The notes beneath the pieces are model-generated. The model ran no database searches. It was not told the DNA's origin and saw only the letters and a program-made list of their open reading frames with translations. DNA of 64,000 nucleotides from Rubrivivax sp. (GTDB taxonomy: Bacteria; Pseudomonadota; Gammaproteobacteria; Burkholderiales; Burkholderiaceae_C): assembly GCA_020248945.1 (NCBI GenBank), contig JADCGQ010000007.1, forward strand, positions 1 to 64,000. Direction: 5' to 3'. Position numbers and translations under genes: made by a program. Numbering within the stretch: position 1 is the stretch's first letter; every line of letters starts with the position of its first letter. Positions 19,301 to 28,634 of the stretch are shown here, one piece after another.

Positions 19301-19729
19301 GAGCGCGAAGAAGATGAAGGTGAAGCTGGCGTACAGCAGGCTCGTGATGGTGCTGCCCATGTAGCCGAAGCCGGCGCCGCGCGTGAGCAGGTCCATGTCG
19401 AGGCCGTAGCGCGCCGCGTACACGCTGATGGGCAGCCCGGCGGCCACGATGATGGCCGCCGTGGCCAGCACCGCCCACAGCATGTTGACGAAGCCCACCT
19501 GCAGCAGCAGCGTGGCGCCCAGCGCCTCGAGCACCAGGAAGCTGGCCGCGCCGCCCAGCGCCGTGTGCGCCACGCGCTGCGGCCCCCACTTGCGAAAGGC
19601 ACGCGGCGTGAAGCGCAGCGCGTAGTCCTCCAGCGACTCGCTCGCGACCCAGGCGTTGTAGTCGCGCCGCACCTTGATGACGCGCTGCTGCGGCTCGGGC
19701 GGCGGGGAAGCATGCGGGGCGGTGTCCAC
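16283..19729 (-). CDS. NCS1 permease - cysteine cluster - hybrid histidine kinase - receiver fusion
   Basis: A 1,148-residue multidomain sensor. Residues about 30-500 form a multi-span transporter module like the NCS1 cytosine/purine/allantoin permeases (TRGAGFGYMGSTITSLLYAS and INVTNAYAGSLAWSN are recognisable). Residues 520-557 carry eight cysteines in the pattern CxxC-x11-C-x7-CxxCC-x5-C-x3-C. Two more helices lie near 585-650. A HisKA/HATPase kinase follows with phospho-acceptor H708 (SAISHELRTPLNSILGY) and G-boxes DTGPGI and GTGLGL. A receiver follows with D993 (IFMDLAMPGIDG), and a short helical tail ends the protein. The GTG at 19729 is my start; an upstream GTG at 19834 lies inside ureA. 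The adjoining urease genes suggest sensing of urea or a nucleobase/allantoin-type nitrogen source, which is inference. Confidence 0.88.
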   Translation of the reverse strand: MDTAPHASPPPEPQQRVIKVRRDYNAWVASESLEDYALRFTPRAFRKWGPQRVAHTALGGAASFLVLEALGATLLLQVGFVNMLWAVLATAAIIVAAGLPISVYAARYGLDMDLLTRGAGFGYMGSTITSLLYASFTFIFFALEAAIMAYALELAFDIPPAWGYLICSLVVIPLVTHGITVLSRMQVWTQPLALVLMVVPFIFVLKANPNLLSELAAYPGIEGNGAGFDPLLFGAALTVGVALITQMGEQADYLRFMPEKTPANRVSWWSGVLLGGVGWVIPGVLKMLGGAALAVLVLGLSVPPERAVDPNQMYLAAWETVFSDYGWAVAATTLLVVVCQLKINVTNAYAGSLAWSNFFARLTHSHPGRVVWVVFNTLIALMLMELGVFKAIGGVLGLYSNLAISWIMAVVADLVVNKPLGLSPKSPIGIEFKRAHLYDVNPVGVGAMALASVLSILAWFGVFGPWAEAFSALVAAVVAFVAAPLIAWATKGRYYLARPAEAAAEPTDGAYLGRLATRRCVICEREYEGEDMARCPAYGGPICSLCCSLDARCHDLCKPREARVRDQAEALLRRLTPQAWWPRLDTGLVRYLLLMAAVAIGLAALMAAVYRVELDALGPAAEDLAPGLQLAFVKLYAALMLAGGVIGWWMVLTSTSRRVAQEESNRQTELLVREIESHRRTDQELQRARRAAESANQAKTRYLSAISHELRTPLNSILGYAQLLDEDPTMPLPRKHGIGVIRRGGEHLLGLIEGTLDIARIESGKLTLEPRPMRLRESLVQIVEMFELQATAKGLRFEHDVAAAPERVRADERRLTQILINLLGNAVKFTRTGRIAFRATHVRDMAVFEIEDTGPGIAPDELERVFEPFARGAAEAGSSGTHGTGLGLTIAKMLTELMGGEMTVSSKPGEGTLFRVRLFLPALQGGAATLPTAPRGDCVGERRRVLVVDNEEVDRTLLARRLQGHGFEVLEAGSGVAAIGLLKEQRVDAIFMDLAMPGIDGWATIRALRAQGLSTAPVAIVSANAFDKNLDNDVGITPADFITKPVRMDELLDWLGAQLQLQWLPRGAAPAAAPAAAGVPPPREQLQALQQVVALGYPRGVWQRLDQIAAAHPECTPWLAALRGMADRFQFDRMTKVIDGALAHAADR

Positions 19730-19821
19730 GCCTGCCTGCTTGCACGACTCGGGCCACGCCGCTGGGCGCTGCGCAGCGGGGCCGCTAGCATGCGGGCACC
19801 GACCTTGCTCATGACGCCCGC

Positions 19822-20124
19822 ATGGACCTGACACCCCGAGAGAAGGACAAGCTGCTGCTCTTCACCGCCGCCCTGCTGGCCGAGCGCCGCAAGGCCCGCG
19901 GCCTGAAGCTCAACGTGCCGGAGTCGATCGCGCTGATCAGCGCCGCCATCCTGGAAGGCGCACGCGACGGCAAGACCGTGGCGCAGCTCATGAGCGAAGG
20001 CAAGACCGTGCTCGCCCGCAGCGACGTGATGGAAGGCGTGCCCGAGATCGTGACCGAGATCCAGGTCGAGGCGACCTTTCCCGACGGCACCAAGTTGGTG
20101 ACCGTGCACCAACCTATTGCATGA
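19822..20124 (+). CDS. ureA: urease subunit gamma
   Basis: Smallest structural subunit of the nickel enzyme urease, which hydrolyses urea to ammonia and carbamate. The 100-residue product begins [20 protein letters not shown] and contains [20 protein letters not shown] and [20 protein letters not shown], all diagnostic. It diverges from the permease-kinase fusion across 92 bases that include the 12-base palindrome CGCTGCGCAGCG at 19767-19778. It heads the cluster; the ureD gene that usually precedes it is not here. Confidence 0.98.
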   Translation: MDLTPREKDKLLLFTAALLAERRKARGLKLNVPESIALISAAILEGARDGKTVAQLMSEGKTVLARSDVMEGVPEIVTEIQVEATFPDGTKLVTVHQPIA

Positions 20125-20145
20125 CCACCGCATGAGCACCCAACG

Positions 20146-20316
20146 ATGAAGACCCTGCTGCTCGCGGCCGCCGCCGCGTTGACCTCTCCGCTCGTGCTCG
20201 CCCACGAAGGCCACGGCCTGCCCGGCAGCAGCCATTGGCATGCCACCGACGTGGTCGGCCTCGTGCTGGTGCTGGCCCTGGCCGCCGGCGCGGCCTGGTG
20301 GATCCGCCGCAAGTAG
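20146..20316 (+). CDS. 56-residue His-rich membrane protein between ureA and ureB
   Basis: ATG 20146 to TAG 20316. A signal-like helix ([19 protein letters not shown]) is followed by a histidine-rich stretch [13 protein letters not shown], then a second hydrophobic helix ending WWIRRK. The predicted form is a small inner-membrane protein displaying histidines on the periplasmic side, suited to binding nickel. Similar small genes occur between ureA and ureB in Burkholderiales, as far as I recall, and are not characterised. It starts 21 bases after ureA and ends 15 before ureB, so it belongs to the operon. Confidence 0.7.
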   Translation: MKTLLLAAAAALTSPLVLAHEGHGLPGSSHWHATDVVGLVLVLALAAGAAWWIRRK

Positions 20317-20331
20317 CCGGGAGCCTCAGCC

Positions 20332-20661
20332 ATGATCCCCGGCGAACTGTTGATCGACGACGACGGCGAGCACGCGCTCAACCCCGGCCGCCCCATGACC
20401 ACCGTGGTGGTGGCCAACAGTGGCGACCGGCCCATCCAGGTGGGCTCGCACTACCACTTCGCCGAAACCAACGCCGCGCTGGTGTTCGACCGCCAGGCCG
20501 CCAAGGGCCAGCGGCTGAACATCCCCAGCGGCACGGCGGTGCGCTTCGAGCCCGGGCAGGAACGCAGCGTCACGCTGGTGCCGTATGTCTGCACGAATGT
20601 CAGCACGAGCGGGCGGCCGCAGGTGTGGGGCTTCCGCGGCCTCGTGAACGGCCCGGTCTGA
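20332..20661 (+). CDS. ureB: urease subunit beta
   Basis: Structural urease subunit, 109 residues, starting [17 protein letters not shown]. The family landmarks are [19 protein letters not shown], where the histidines follow the conserved GSHYHF, and [15 protein letters not shown]. It assembles with UreA and UreC into the (ABC)3 trimer in the cytoplasm. It lies 15 bases after the small His-rich gene and 14 before ureC. Confidence 0.98.
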   Translation: MIPGELLIDDDGEHALNPGRPMTTVVVANSGDRPIQVGSHYHFAETNAALVFDRQAAKGQRLNIPSGTAVRFEPGQERSVTLVPYVCTNVSTSGRPQVWGFRGLVNGPV

Positions 20662-20675
20662 AAAGGAAGCATGCG

Positions 20676-22439
<1,764 letters not shown>

Positions 22440-22443
22440 GCGC

Positions 22444-22833
22444 TCAGCGGGGGCGCGAGTGCGTGCGCAACCAGGCGGCGAAGCCGGGTTCGTCGAGCGA
22501 GCCGGCGGCAACGGCAAGCATGGTGAGCACGCAGTCGGCGTCGTCGGCCACCAGGTCGTGGCCATTGAGCGCCAGGAACAGCTCCACGGCGACGAAAGCC
22601 GTGCGCTTGTTGCCGTCGATGAACGGGTGGTTCTTCGCCAGGCCCACGCCATAGGAGGCGGCCAGGTCGGCGGCGTCGGGGTTGCCGTAGGCGGCCACGT
22701 TCTGCGGCCTCGCGAGCGCCGACTCGAACAGGCCGAGGTCACGCACACCGGCCGCGCCGCCGTGTTCGGCCAGCTGCTCCTCGTGCACGGCCAGCAGCAC
22801 GTCGGCCGATACCCAGCGCCAGGGCTCGTTCAC
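22444..22833 (-). CDS. doc: Doc-type (death-on-curing, Fic-fold) toxin
   Basis: A 129-residue Fic/Doc protein. The active-site loop HPFIDGNKRTAF is intact, so the toxin is probably functional. Doc proteins phosphorylate elongation factor Tu and halt translation; other Fic proteins transfer AMP. It is preceded by its antitoxin with an ATGA overlap (22830-22833), the usual antitoxin-first order. Its stop lies five bases from the ureC stop, tail to tail, so read-through antisense into ureC is possible. Confidence 0.9.
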   Translation of the reverse strand: MNEPWRWVSADVLLAVHEEQLAEHGGAAGVRDLGLFESALARPQNVAAYGNPDAADLAASYGVGLAKNHPFIDGNKRTAFVAVELFLALNGHDLVADDADCVLTMLAVAAGSLDEPGFAAWLRTHSRPR

Positions 22834-23054
22834 TTGGCCAGCTCCCGCAACACCTGACGGCGGCGCTTCATGATCTCGCGCGCCTCGGTCATCTGCGCCT
22901 CGAACTCGGCGCTGTACGGCGTGAGCCGGATGCCGTCGGCGCCGTCGGTGAGGTAGACCGTGTCCCCCTTCTCCAGCTTCAGCCGCGCCAGCACCTCCTT
23001 GGGCAGGATCACGCCGACGGAATTGCCGATCTGGGTGAGCTTCAGGGCGGTCAT
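22830..23054 (-). CDS. AbrB/MazE-type antitoxin
   Basis: A 74-residue swapped-hairpin DNA-binding antitoxin: LTQIGNSVGVILPKEVLARL is the AbrB/SpoVT fold, followed by a charged helical tail (residues about 50-74) that would mask the toxin. ATG 23054 has GGAG nine bases upstream; a GTG three codons earlier is possible. The partner is a Doc toxin. The palindrome at 23071-23086 just upstream is the likely autoregulatory operator. Confidence 0.88.
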   Translation of the reverse strand: MTALKLTQIGNSVGVILPKEVLARLKLEKGDTVYLTDGADGIRLTPYSAEFEAQMTEAREIMKRRRQVLRELAK

Positions 23055-23070
23055 GGTGGGCACTCCAAGT

Positions 23071-23086
23071 TATAACGTTCGTTATA
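23071..23086. promoter_or_regulatory. inverted-repeat operator shared by the toxin-antitoxin genes and ureE
   Basis: TATAACG-TT-CGTTATA, seven-base perfect arms, lies in the 42-base gap between the divergent antitoxin and ureE genes. Both strands carry a -10-like hexamer inside it (TATAAC on minus, TATACT at 23083-23088 on plus). A repressor bound here would shut both promoters. Its AT-richness stands out from the surroundings. Confidence 0.65.
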
Positions 23087-23096
23087 CTCTCGCAAC

Positions 23097-23735
23097 ATGC
23101 TGACCGTCAACAAGCTCATCCCCGGCGCCCGGGGCCTCGCGGGCGTGCTGCTCAAGCGCGCCGCCACTGTCGAACTCGACTGGGACGTGCGGCAGAAAAG
23201 CCGCTTCGATGCCACCGACACCCAAGGCCGCACGCTGGGCGTGTTCCTGCCGCGCGGCACGGTGGTGCGCGGGGGCGATGCGCTGGTGGCCGAAGACGGC
23301 AGCCTCATCGTCGTCAAGGCCGCGGCTCAGCCGGTGCTGGTGGTGACGCCCTGCCCCGCGCACGGCAGCCCCTTCGACCTGGTGCGCGCGGCCTACCACC
23401 TGGGCAACCGCCATGTGGCGCTGGAGCTGCAGAGCGACCACCTCAAGCTCGAGCCCGACCACGTGCTGGCCGACATGCTGCGCGCCATGCACCTGATCGT
23501 GAGCGAGCAGCAGGTGGCGTTTGAGCCGGAGTCGGGCGCTTATGCGGCTGGCGGGCATGGCCACGGCCACGCGCATGACCACGCACATGACCACGGCCAC
23601 GATCACGATCACGCCGCCGCACCCAAGTCCAAGCCGGTGCCCATCGCCGTGAAGGCCGCCACCGCGCCGCACGTGCACGGCCCCGGCTGTGGCCACGACC
23701 ACCACGGCCATGGCCACGACGACCACTCCCACTGA
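23097..23735 (+). CDS. ureE: urease accessory nickel metallochaperone UreE
   Basis: Delivers nickel to the urease maturation complex. The 212-residue product has the UreE N-domain ([14 protein letters not shown]) and the nickel-binding C-domain ([20 protein letters not shown]). A long histidine-rich tail contains [19 protein letters not shown] at about 152-170 and a second His cluster at the end. ATG 23097 has no Shine-Dalgarno. The -10-like TATACT only nine bases upstream raises the possibility of a leaderless transcript. It begins a ureEFG unit separated from ureABC by the toxin-antitoxin pair. Confidence 0.95.
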   Translation: MLTVNKLIPGARGLAGVLLKRAATVELDWDVRQKSRFDATDTQGRTLGVFLPRGTVVRGGDALVAEDGSLIVVKAAAQPVLVVTPCPAHGSPFDLVRAAYHLGNRHVALELQSDHLKLEPDHVLADMLRAMHLIVSEQQVAFEPESGAYAAGGHGHGHAHDHAHDHGHDHDHAAAPKSKPVPIAVKAATAPHVHGPGCGHDHHGHGHDDHSH

Positions 23736-24423
23736 ATCGGCCGCTGCGGCCACGCAGCTGCAGCTGATGTGGCTGGCCTCGCCGGCCCTGCCGGTGGGCG
23801 GCTTCAGCTATTCCGAGGGCCTGGAGGCCGCCGTCGACGCCGGCCTGGTGCACGACGAAGCCTCGGCCGCGATCTGGCTGTCCGACCAGCTGCCCCTCGT
23901 GCTGGCGCGCAGCGACGCCGCCGTGCTGGCCGAGGCCTGCAGCGCCTGGGCCGGGCACGACGAACCTGCCGCCCGCGCGCTCAATCACTGGATCTCGCAG
24001 ACCCGCGAAACCGCCGAGCTGCGCCTGCAGACCGAGCAGATGGGCCGCTCGCTGCTCGAGTGGCTGAAGAACAGCCCGCACGCCGACGATGCGCGCCTGC
24101 CGCAACTGGCCGCCCTGCCCCCGGCGCCCACCTGGCCAGTGGCCTTTGCGCTGGCCGCCACGCTGGCCGGCGCGGCCTCGCGCGAGGCGCTGATGGCCTT
24201 TGCCTGGGGCTGGGCCGAGAACATGGCGCAGGCCGCGATGAAGGCCGTGCCGCTGGGCCAGGCCGCGGCGCAGCGCATGCTCACCACGCTGGCGGCGCAG
24301 ATACCGGCCGCCATCGACACGGCCCTGTCCACCCCCGCCGACGCCCGCCAGGCCTTTGCGCCCGGCCTGGCCATCCTGTCCTCACGCCACGAAACCCAGT
24401 ACTCGCGCCTCTTCCGATCATGA
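23713..24423 (+). CDS. ureF: urease accessory protein UreF
   Basis: GTPase-regulating subunit of the urease activation complex, 236 residues from ATG 23713. It shows the UreF hallmarks [20 protein letters not shown] near the N-terminus and the C-terminal [14 protein letters not shown]. The start lies 23 bases inside the ureE stop; a GTG at 23689 would add eight Thr-rich residues. Both starts sit within the His-codon tail of ureE, so the overlap is real. The stop overlaps ureG (ATGA). Confidence 0.93.
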   Translation, partial: ATTTTPTESAAAATQLQLMWLASPALPVGGFSYSEGLEAAVDAGLVHDEASAAIWLSDQLPLVLARSDAAVLAEACSAWAGHDEPAARALNHWISQTRETAELRLQTEQMGRSLLEWLKNSPHADDARLPQLAALPPAPTWPVAFALAATLAGAASREALMAFAWGWAENMAQAAMKAVPLGQAAAQRMLTTLAAQIPAAIDTALSTPADARQAFAPGLAILSSRHETQYSRLFRS

Positions 24424-25079
24424 CGACCCAACTGCATGCCATCCCCGGCCGCACCAAGAAGCTCCCGCCGCTGCGCGTGGGCGTTGGCGGCCCTGTCGGC
24501 TCGGGCAAGACCACGCTGGTGGAGATGCTCTGCAAGTCGATGCGCGACAAGTGGGATCTCGTCGTCGTCACCAACGACATCTACACCAAGGAAGACCAGC
24601 GCCTGCTCACCGTGGCCGGCGCGCTGGCGCCCGAGCGCATCGTGGGTGTCGAGACCGGCGGCTGCCCACACACCGCCATCCGCGAAGACGCGTCGATCAA
24701 CCTCGAGGCCGTCGACCGCCTGCTCGAGCAGTTCCCCGACGCCGACATCGTGTTCATCGAAAGCGGCGGCGACAACCTCGCGGCCACCTTCAGCCCCGAG
24801 CTCAGCGACCTGACGATCTATGTGATCGACGTCGCCGCCGGCGAGAAGATCCCGCGCAAGGGCGGCCCCGGCATCACGAAGAGCGATCTCTTCGTCATCA
24901 ACAAGACCGACCTCGCGCCCTACGTCGGCGCCGATCTCTCGGTGATGGAAGCCGACACCCAGCGCATGCGCCCGCTGCACGCCAGCACGCGGCCTTACGT
25001 GATGACGAACCTGCGCACGAAGCAGGGCCTGGCCGAGGTGGTGGCCTTCATCGAGAAGCGGGGCCTGCTGCAGGCGTGA
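24420..25079 (+). CDS. ureG: urease accessory GTPase UreG
   Basis: SIMIBI-class GTPase that drives nickel insertion into urease. The 219-residue product shows the P-loop [17 protein letters not shown], the metal-binding Cys-Pro-His in [15 protein letters not shown] and the base-specificity motif [16 protein letters not shown]. The ATGA overlap at 24420-24423 couples it to ureF. It is the last urease gene in the cluster; thymidine kinase follows ten bases later. Confidence 0.98.
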   Translation: MTTQLHAIPGRTKKLPPLRVGVGGPVGSGKTTLVEMLCKSMRDKWDLVVVTNDIYTKEDQRLLTVAGALAPERIVGVETGGCPHTAIREDASINLEAVDRLLEQFPDADIVFIESGGDNLAATFSPELSDLTIYVIDVAAGEKIPRKGGPGITKSDLFVINKTDLAPYVGADLSVMEADTQRMRPLHASTRPYVMTNLRTKQGLAEVVAFIEKRGLLQA

Positions 25080-25089
25080 GGCGGACGCC

Positions 25090-25683
25090 GTGAGCAAGCT
25101 CTACTTCCGCTACGCGGCCATGAACGCCGGCAAGTCCACCCACCTGCTGCAGGCGGCCTACAACTACGAAGAACGCGGCATGCGTGTGCGGCTCTTCACG
25201 GCCGCGCTCGACCAGCGCTCGGGCGTGGGCCTCATCGGCTCGCGCCTGGGGCTGACGCGGCAGGTCGAGACCTTCGGCCCCGAGACCGTGTTCGACTCGG
25301 CCTGGGTCGGCCCCGGCGTGGCCTGCCTGCTCATCGACGAGGCACAGTTCCTCGCGGCCGAGCAGGTGCGGCAGCTGCACCGCCTGGCGCACCAGCACCC
25401 GGTGCCGGTGCTGTGCTACGGCCTGCGCAGCGACTTCCGCGGTGACCCGTTCCCCGGCTCGATCATGCTGCTGGCGCTGGCCGACGACCTGGAAGAGATG
25501 AAGACCATCTGCGCCTGCGCGCGCAAGGCCAGCATGAACCTGCGGGTCGATGGCGAAGGCCGCCGCGTGGTCGACGGCGAGCAGGTGCTGATCGGTGGCA
25601 ACGACCGCTACCGCGCGGTGTGCCCGAGCTGCTTCTACAGCGACGGGGGCGACCCTCAGCGCGCGCCGGGCCTGTTCGGCTGA
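25090..25683 (+). CDS. tdk: thymidine kinase
   Basis: Type II thymidine kinase for pyrimidine salvage, 197 residues. P-loop AAMNAGKSTHLLQA, catalytic and Mg-binding segment CLLIDEAQFL, thymidine-binding CYGLRSDFRG and the first zinc pair CACARKAS are present. The second pair VCPSC closes the zinc ribbon. GTG start at 25090. It is only ten bases from ureG. Its 3' end overlaps the convergent MFS gene by 28 bases. Confidence 0.96.
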   Translation: MSKLYFRYAAMNAGKSTHLLQAAYNYEERGMRVRLFTAALDQRSGVGLIGSRLGLTRQVETFGPETVFDSAWVGPGVACLLIDEAQFLAAEQVRQLHRLAHQHPVPVLCYGLRSDFRGDPFPGSIMLLALADDLEEMKTICACARKASMNLRVDGEGRRVVDGEQVLIGGNDRYRAVCPSCFYSDGGDPQRAPGLFG

Positions 25684-26852
25684 CGGGTCGACCACAGGCA
25701 CCAGACCAGGCCCGCCAGCGACAGCCCCAGCAGCAGCCCCGCCAGCCCGTGCAGGCCGCCGGCCGTGAACACCGCGCCGCCGAGCAGCGGCCCGGCGGTC
25801 GTGCCTACCGCATAGGCCACCACCAGGGCCGAGATGGCCTTGACGAGGCCGCCGCCGGCCAGCCGGTGCCCCATCTCGACGATGGCCAGCGTGTACACCG
25901 CGCCACCAAAGCCGCCGAGCACGAAGCCCGCGGCCCACAGCACCCGCGCCGGCTCGGCCGCCATCGCCAGCATCACCGCATTGGCCGCCACCACCACGCC
26001 CCAGGCCAGGACCATGGTGCGGGGCACGCCCAGGCGGTCGGCGAGCACGCCCACGGGCGGCTGCAGCAGCGCACTGCCGGCGCCGATGACGGCGCCGAGC
26101 CAGGCGGCTTCTTCGAAGCCGAAGCCCGCGCGCATCGACACCGAGGGCAGCAACGCCGACACGCCGCCTTCCATGGCGCCGCCGAGCAGGGCCATCACGA
26201 TCAAGGGGAACGCCACCACGCGCCAGGCCGCGGGCTCGGCGGCTGCCGTGTCGCCACTGCCTGCAACAGCGTCTTCGCGCGGTGGCAAGGCCTCGCGCCA
26301 GAGCGCGGCGGCCAGCAGCAAGGTCAGCCCCATCAGCGCCGCCGCCGTGACCAGCGGCGACACGCCGAAGTGGCGCGACAAGGGCACCAGCGCCGGGCCG
26401 GCCATCAGGCCCAGGCCCACGGCGGTTTCGAACAGGCCGACGAAAAGCCCGCGGCGCGCCGGCGGGGCCGCCTCGGCCAGCCACGACTCACCCGCCACCC
26501 ACACCAGCCCGGCGCTCACGCCCAGCACGAACAGCGCCGCCAGCCACGCGCCGAACTGCCCGTGCAGCGGCAGCGTGGCCAGGGCCAGCGCCGACACGGC
26601 CGTGCCGCTGACGAACACGCGCCCGTGGCCGGCGCGCTGCACCGCGGCATGGGCCTGCGTGCTGCCGAGCAGGATGCCGCCCCACATCACGCTGGCCAGC
26701 AGCCCCACGGACAGCGCCGAGCGGCCATCGGCCGTGGCCTGCAGCGCCAGCTGCGTCAGCGCCGCCAGCTCGGCGGCCACGAACAGCAGGTACACGGCCG
26801 GCACCAGCCACAGCACCCGCGTGCTGCGTTCGCGGGTCGAGGGCGGCGTCAT
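25656..26852 (-). CDS. MFS transporter (YcaD/UMF1-like layout)
   Basis: A 398-residue major facilitator permease with about twelve hydrophobic segments. The hydrophilic middle loop is acidic and Ala-rich (DAVAGSGDTAAAEPAAW). GESWLAEAAPPARRGLFVGLFET resembles the YcaD/CynX-type drug or anion exporters. Substrate unknown. Its ATG overlaps the EamA gene stop (26849-26852), so it is the last gene of the minus-strand operon. Its own end overlaps tdk tail to tail. Confidence 0.82.
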   Translation of the reverse strand: MTPPSTRERSTRVLWLVPAVYLLFVAAELAALTQLALQATADGRSALSVGLLASVMWGGILLGSTQAHAAVQRAGHGRVFVSGTAVSALALATLPLHGQFGAWLAALFVLGVSAGLVWVAGESWLAEAAPPARRGLFVGLFETAVGLGLMAGPALVPLSRHFGVSPLVTAAALMGLTLLLAAALWREALPPREDAVAGSGDTAAAEPAAWRVVAFPLIVMALLGGAMEGGVSALLPSVSMRAGFGFEEAAWLGAVIGAGSALLQPPVGVLADRLGVPRTMVLAWGVVVAANAVMLAMAAEPARVLWAAGFVLGGFGGAVYTLAIVEMGHRLAGGGLVKAISALVVAYAVGTTAGPLLGGAVFTAGGLHGLAGLLLGLSLAGLVWCLWSTRQPNRPGAR

Positions 26853-27748
26853 CGCCGCGAAGCCAACCAGATGCTCGGCAGGATCATCGCCGCGCCCACC
26901 GCGTGGTACCAGCCCGGCACCTCGCCCAGCAGCAGCCAGGCCAGCGCGGCGCCGTACACCGGCGAGAGGTACAGCATCATCGCCGTGCGCGAGGCGCCGA
27001 GTTCACGCTGCAGCAGCGAATGCGCGCCGTAGCTCAGCACGCCCGGCAGCAGCGCGGCCACGGCCACCAGGCCCACGGCCGCCCAGGTCCAGGCCGGCGT
27101 GGGTGTGAGCACGGCCTCGATCACGGCGCCAGGCAGCAGCACCACCAGCCCGCCGGCGATCACGGCCACCAGCCGCACCAGCGGCGGCAGCGCTGAAGGC
27201 CAGCGCTTGAGCAGCACCGAATACGCCGTCCAGCTGATGGCGCAGGCGGTGATCCACAGGTCACCGGCCACGAACTGCACCGCCAGCAGCCGCGCCGGAT
27301 CGCCCTTGCTGATGATGAACAGCAGCCCGGCCAGCGCCAGCGCCATGCCGAGCCATTGCCAGCGGCTGATGGCCTCGCGCAGCGCCCAGGCCGAGGCGGC
27401 GGCGATGGTCATCGGCGTCACGGCATAGATGAGCGCGATGTTGGCGCTGGAGGTGCTGCGCCCGGCCTGGTAGACCCAGGCGCCGCAGATGTACATGCCC
27501 AGGAAGCCCAGCACCAGCAGGTGCGGCCATTCGCGCTTCAGCGCCGCGCGCTGCGCGAGCAAGGGCCGCCAGACGAAGGGCAGCAACAACGCGCCCGCCA
27601 CCAGCCAGCGGCCGGCGGCCAGCGCGTGCGGTGCGATCACGCCGTCGGCCGCGCGTGCGATGACGTAGTTGCTGCTCCACAAGAGCGGCACCACCCACAG
27701 CAGCACCTGCGCCCAGCCGCGGGCGTCGACCCGCGCCGCGAAGCTCAT
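26849..27748 (-). CDS. EamA/DMT family transporter
   Basis: A 299-residue drug/metabolite transporter with ten predicted helices in two EamA repeats. The first repeat begins VPLLWSSNYVIARAADG; the second begins ITACAISWTAYSVLLKRWP. Such carriers usually export amino acids or other small metabolites; substrate not determinable. It follows psd by ten bases and overlaps the next MFS gene by ATGA. Confidence 0.9.
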   Translation of the reverse strand: MSFAARVDARGWAQVLLWVVPLLWSSNYVIARAADGVIAPHALAAGRWLVAGALLLPFVWRPLLAQRAALKREWPHLLVLGFLGMYICGAWVYQAGRSTSSANIALIYAVTPMTIAAASAWALREAISRWQWLGMALALAGLLFIISKGDPARLLAVQFVAGDLWITACAISWTAYSVLLKRWPSALPPLVRLVAVIAGGLVVLLPGAVIEAVLTPTPAWTWAAVGLVAVAALLPGVLSYGAHSLLQRELGASRTAMMLYLSPVYGAALAWLLLGEVPGWYHAVGAAMILPSIWLASRR

Positions 27749-27758
27749 GCGCGGGGCT

Positions 27759-28634
27759 TCACGGCGCCACCAGTGCCGGCACGGTGGCCATCACCTCGCC
27801 CAGCCGCAGCGCGCCGCCCGGTGCCCAGGCCGGGTTCCAGGCCAGCGGGCCCGGCGGCATCAGCATCACCACCGTGCTCCCCAGCAGGAAGCGGCCCATC
27901 TCGTCGCCCTGGGCGAACTCGATGCGCTGGTCGGCATAGCGCCAGTCGCGCACGCCCGCAGGCCGCGGCGGGTTGACGACGCCGTGCCAGGTGGTGGCCA
28001 TGCTGCCCACCACCGTGGCGCCCACCAGCACCAGCACCCACAGGCGTTCGCCGGGGGCTGCCGTGGGGTCGTCGAACACGCAGACCACGCGCTCGTTGCG
28101 CGCAAAGAGGCCCGGTACGCCCCGCGCCGTGGCCGGGTTGACGGAGAACAGCTCGCCCGGCACGTGCAGCATGCGCAGCAAGCGGCCGGCGCGCGGCATG
28201 TGGATGCGGTGGTAGTCGCGCGGGCTCAGGTAGAGCGTGGCGAAGTGGCCGCCCTGGAAGTGGCGTGCCAGCTGGGCATCACCGCCCAGCAGCGCGGTGG
28301 TGGTGTAGGTGTGGCCCTTGGCCTGGAAGATGCGATCGGCGTCGATGCCGCCGAACTGGCTGATGGCGCCGTCCACCGGACACACCCACTCGGCCGCTGC
28401 CAGCGGGCGCGCGCCGGGCTTGAGCGGCCGCGTGAAGAACTCGTTGAAGCTGGCGTAGCTGGCCGGATCGGGGTTGGCGGCCTCGGCCATGTTCACGCCG
28501 TAGCGGCCGATGAACCAGCGGATCACCGACGTGGTGAGCGCGCCGCCCCGCAGGCCCGCAGCCACACCGGCCAGCCGCGTGAGGGCCTGCTTCGGCAGCA
28601 CATGCTGCAAAGCAACGAAAGTGCTGTCGTTCAT
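27759..28634 (-). CDS. psd: phosphatidylserine decarboxylase
   Basis: Makes phosphatidylethanolamine at the inner membrane. The 291-residue proenzyme cleaves itself at the LGST motif; the pyruvoyl-forming serine is S253 (FLLGSTVVML). RDYHRIHMP supplies the conserved catalytic histidines and CPVDGAISQFG the charge-relay aspartate. The ATG overlaps the upstream S49 peptidase stop (ATGA at 28631-28634). Confidence 0.96.
   Translation of the reverse strand: MNDSTFVALQHVLPKQALTRLAGVAAGLRGGALTTSVIRWFIGRYGVNMAEAANPDPASYASFNEFFTRPLKPGARPLAAAEWVCPVDGAISQFGGIDADRIFQAKGHTYTTTALLGGDAQLARHFQGGHFATLYLSPRDYHRIHMPRAGRLLRMLHVPGELFSVNPATARGVPGLFARNERVVCVFDDPTAAPGERLWVLVLVGATVVGSMATTWHGVVNPPRPAGVRDWRYADQRIEFAQGDEMGRFLLGSTVVMLMPPGPLAWNPAWAPGGALRLGEVMATVPALVAP

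Noticed and set aside
16196..19831. Very long open frame on the plus strand opposite the permease-kinase gene (over 1,200 codons)
   Set aside because: It is a composition shadow: the translation is His/Gln/Arg-rich low-complexity without motifs, while the minus strand has clear transporter and kinase motifs.
19730..19834. N-terminal extension of the permease-kinase protein to GTG 19834
   Set aside because: It would run into the ureA coding region on the opposite strand and adds residues without any permease character; GTG 19729 fits better.
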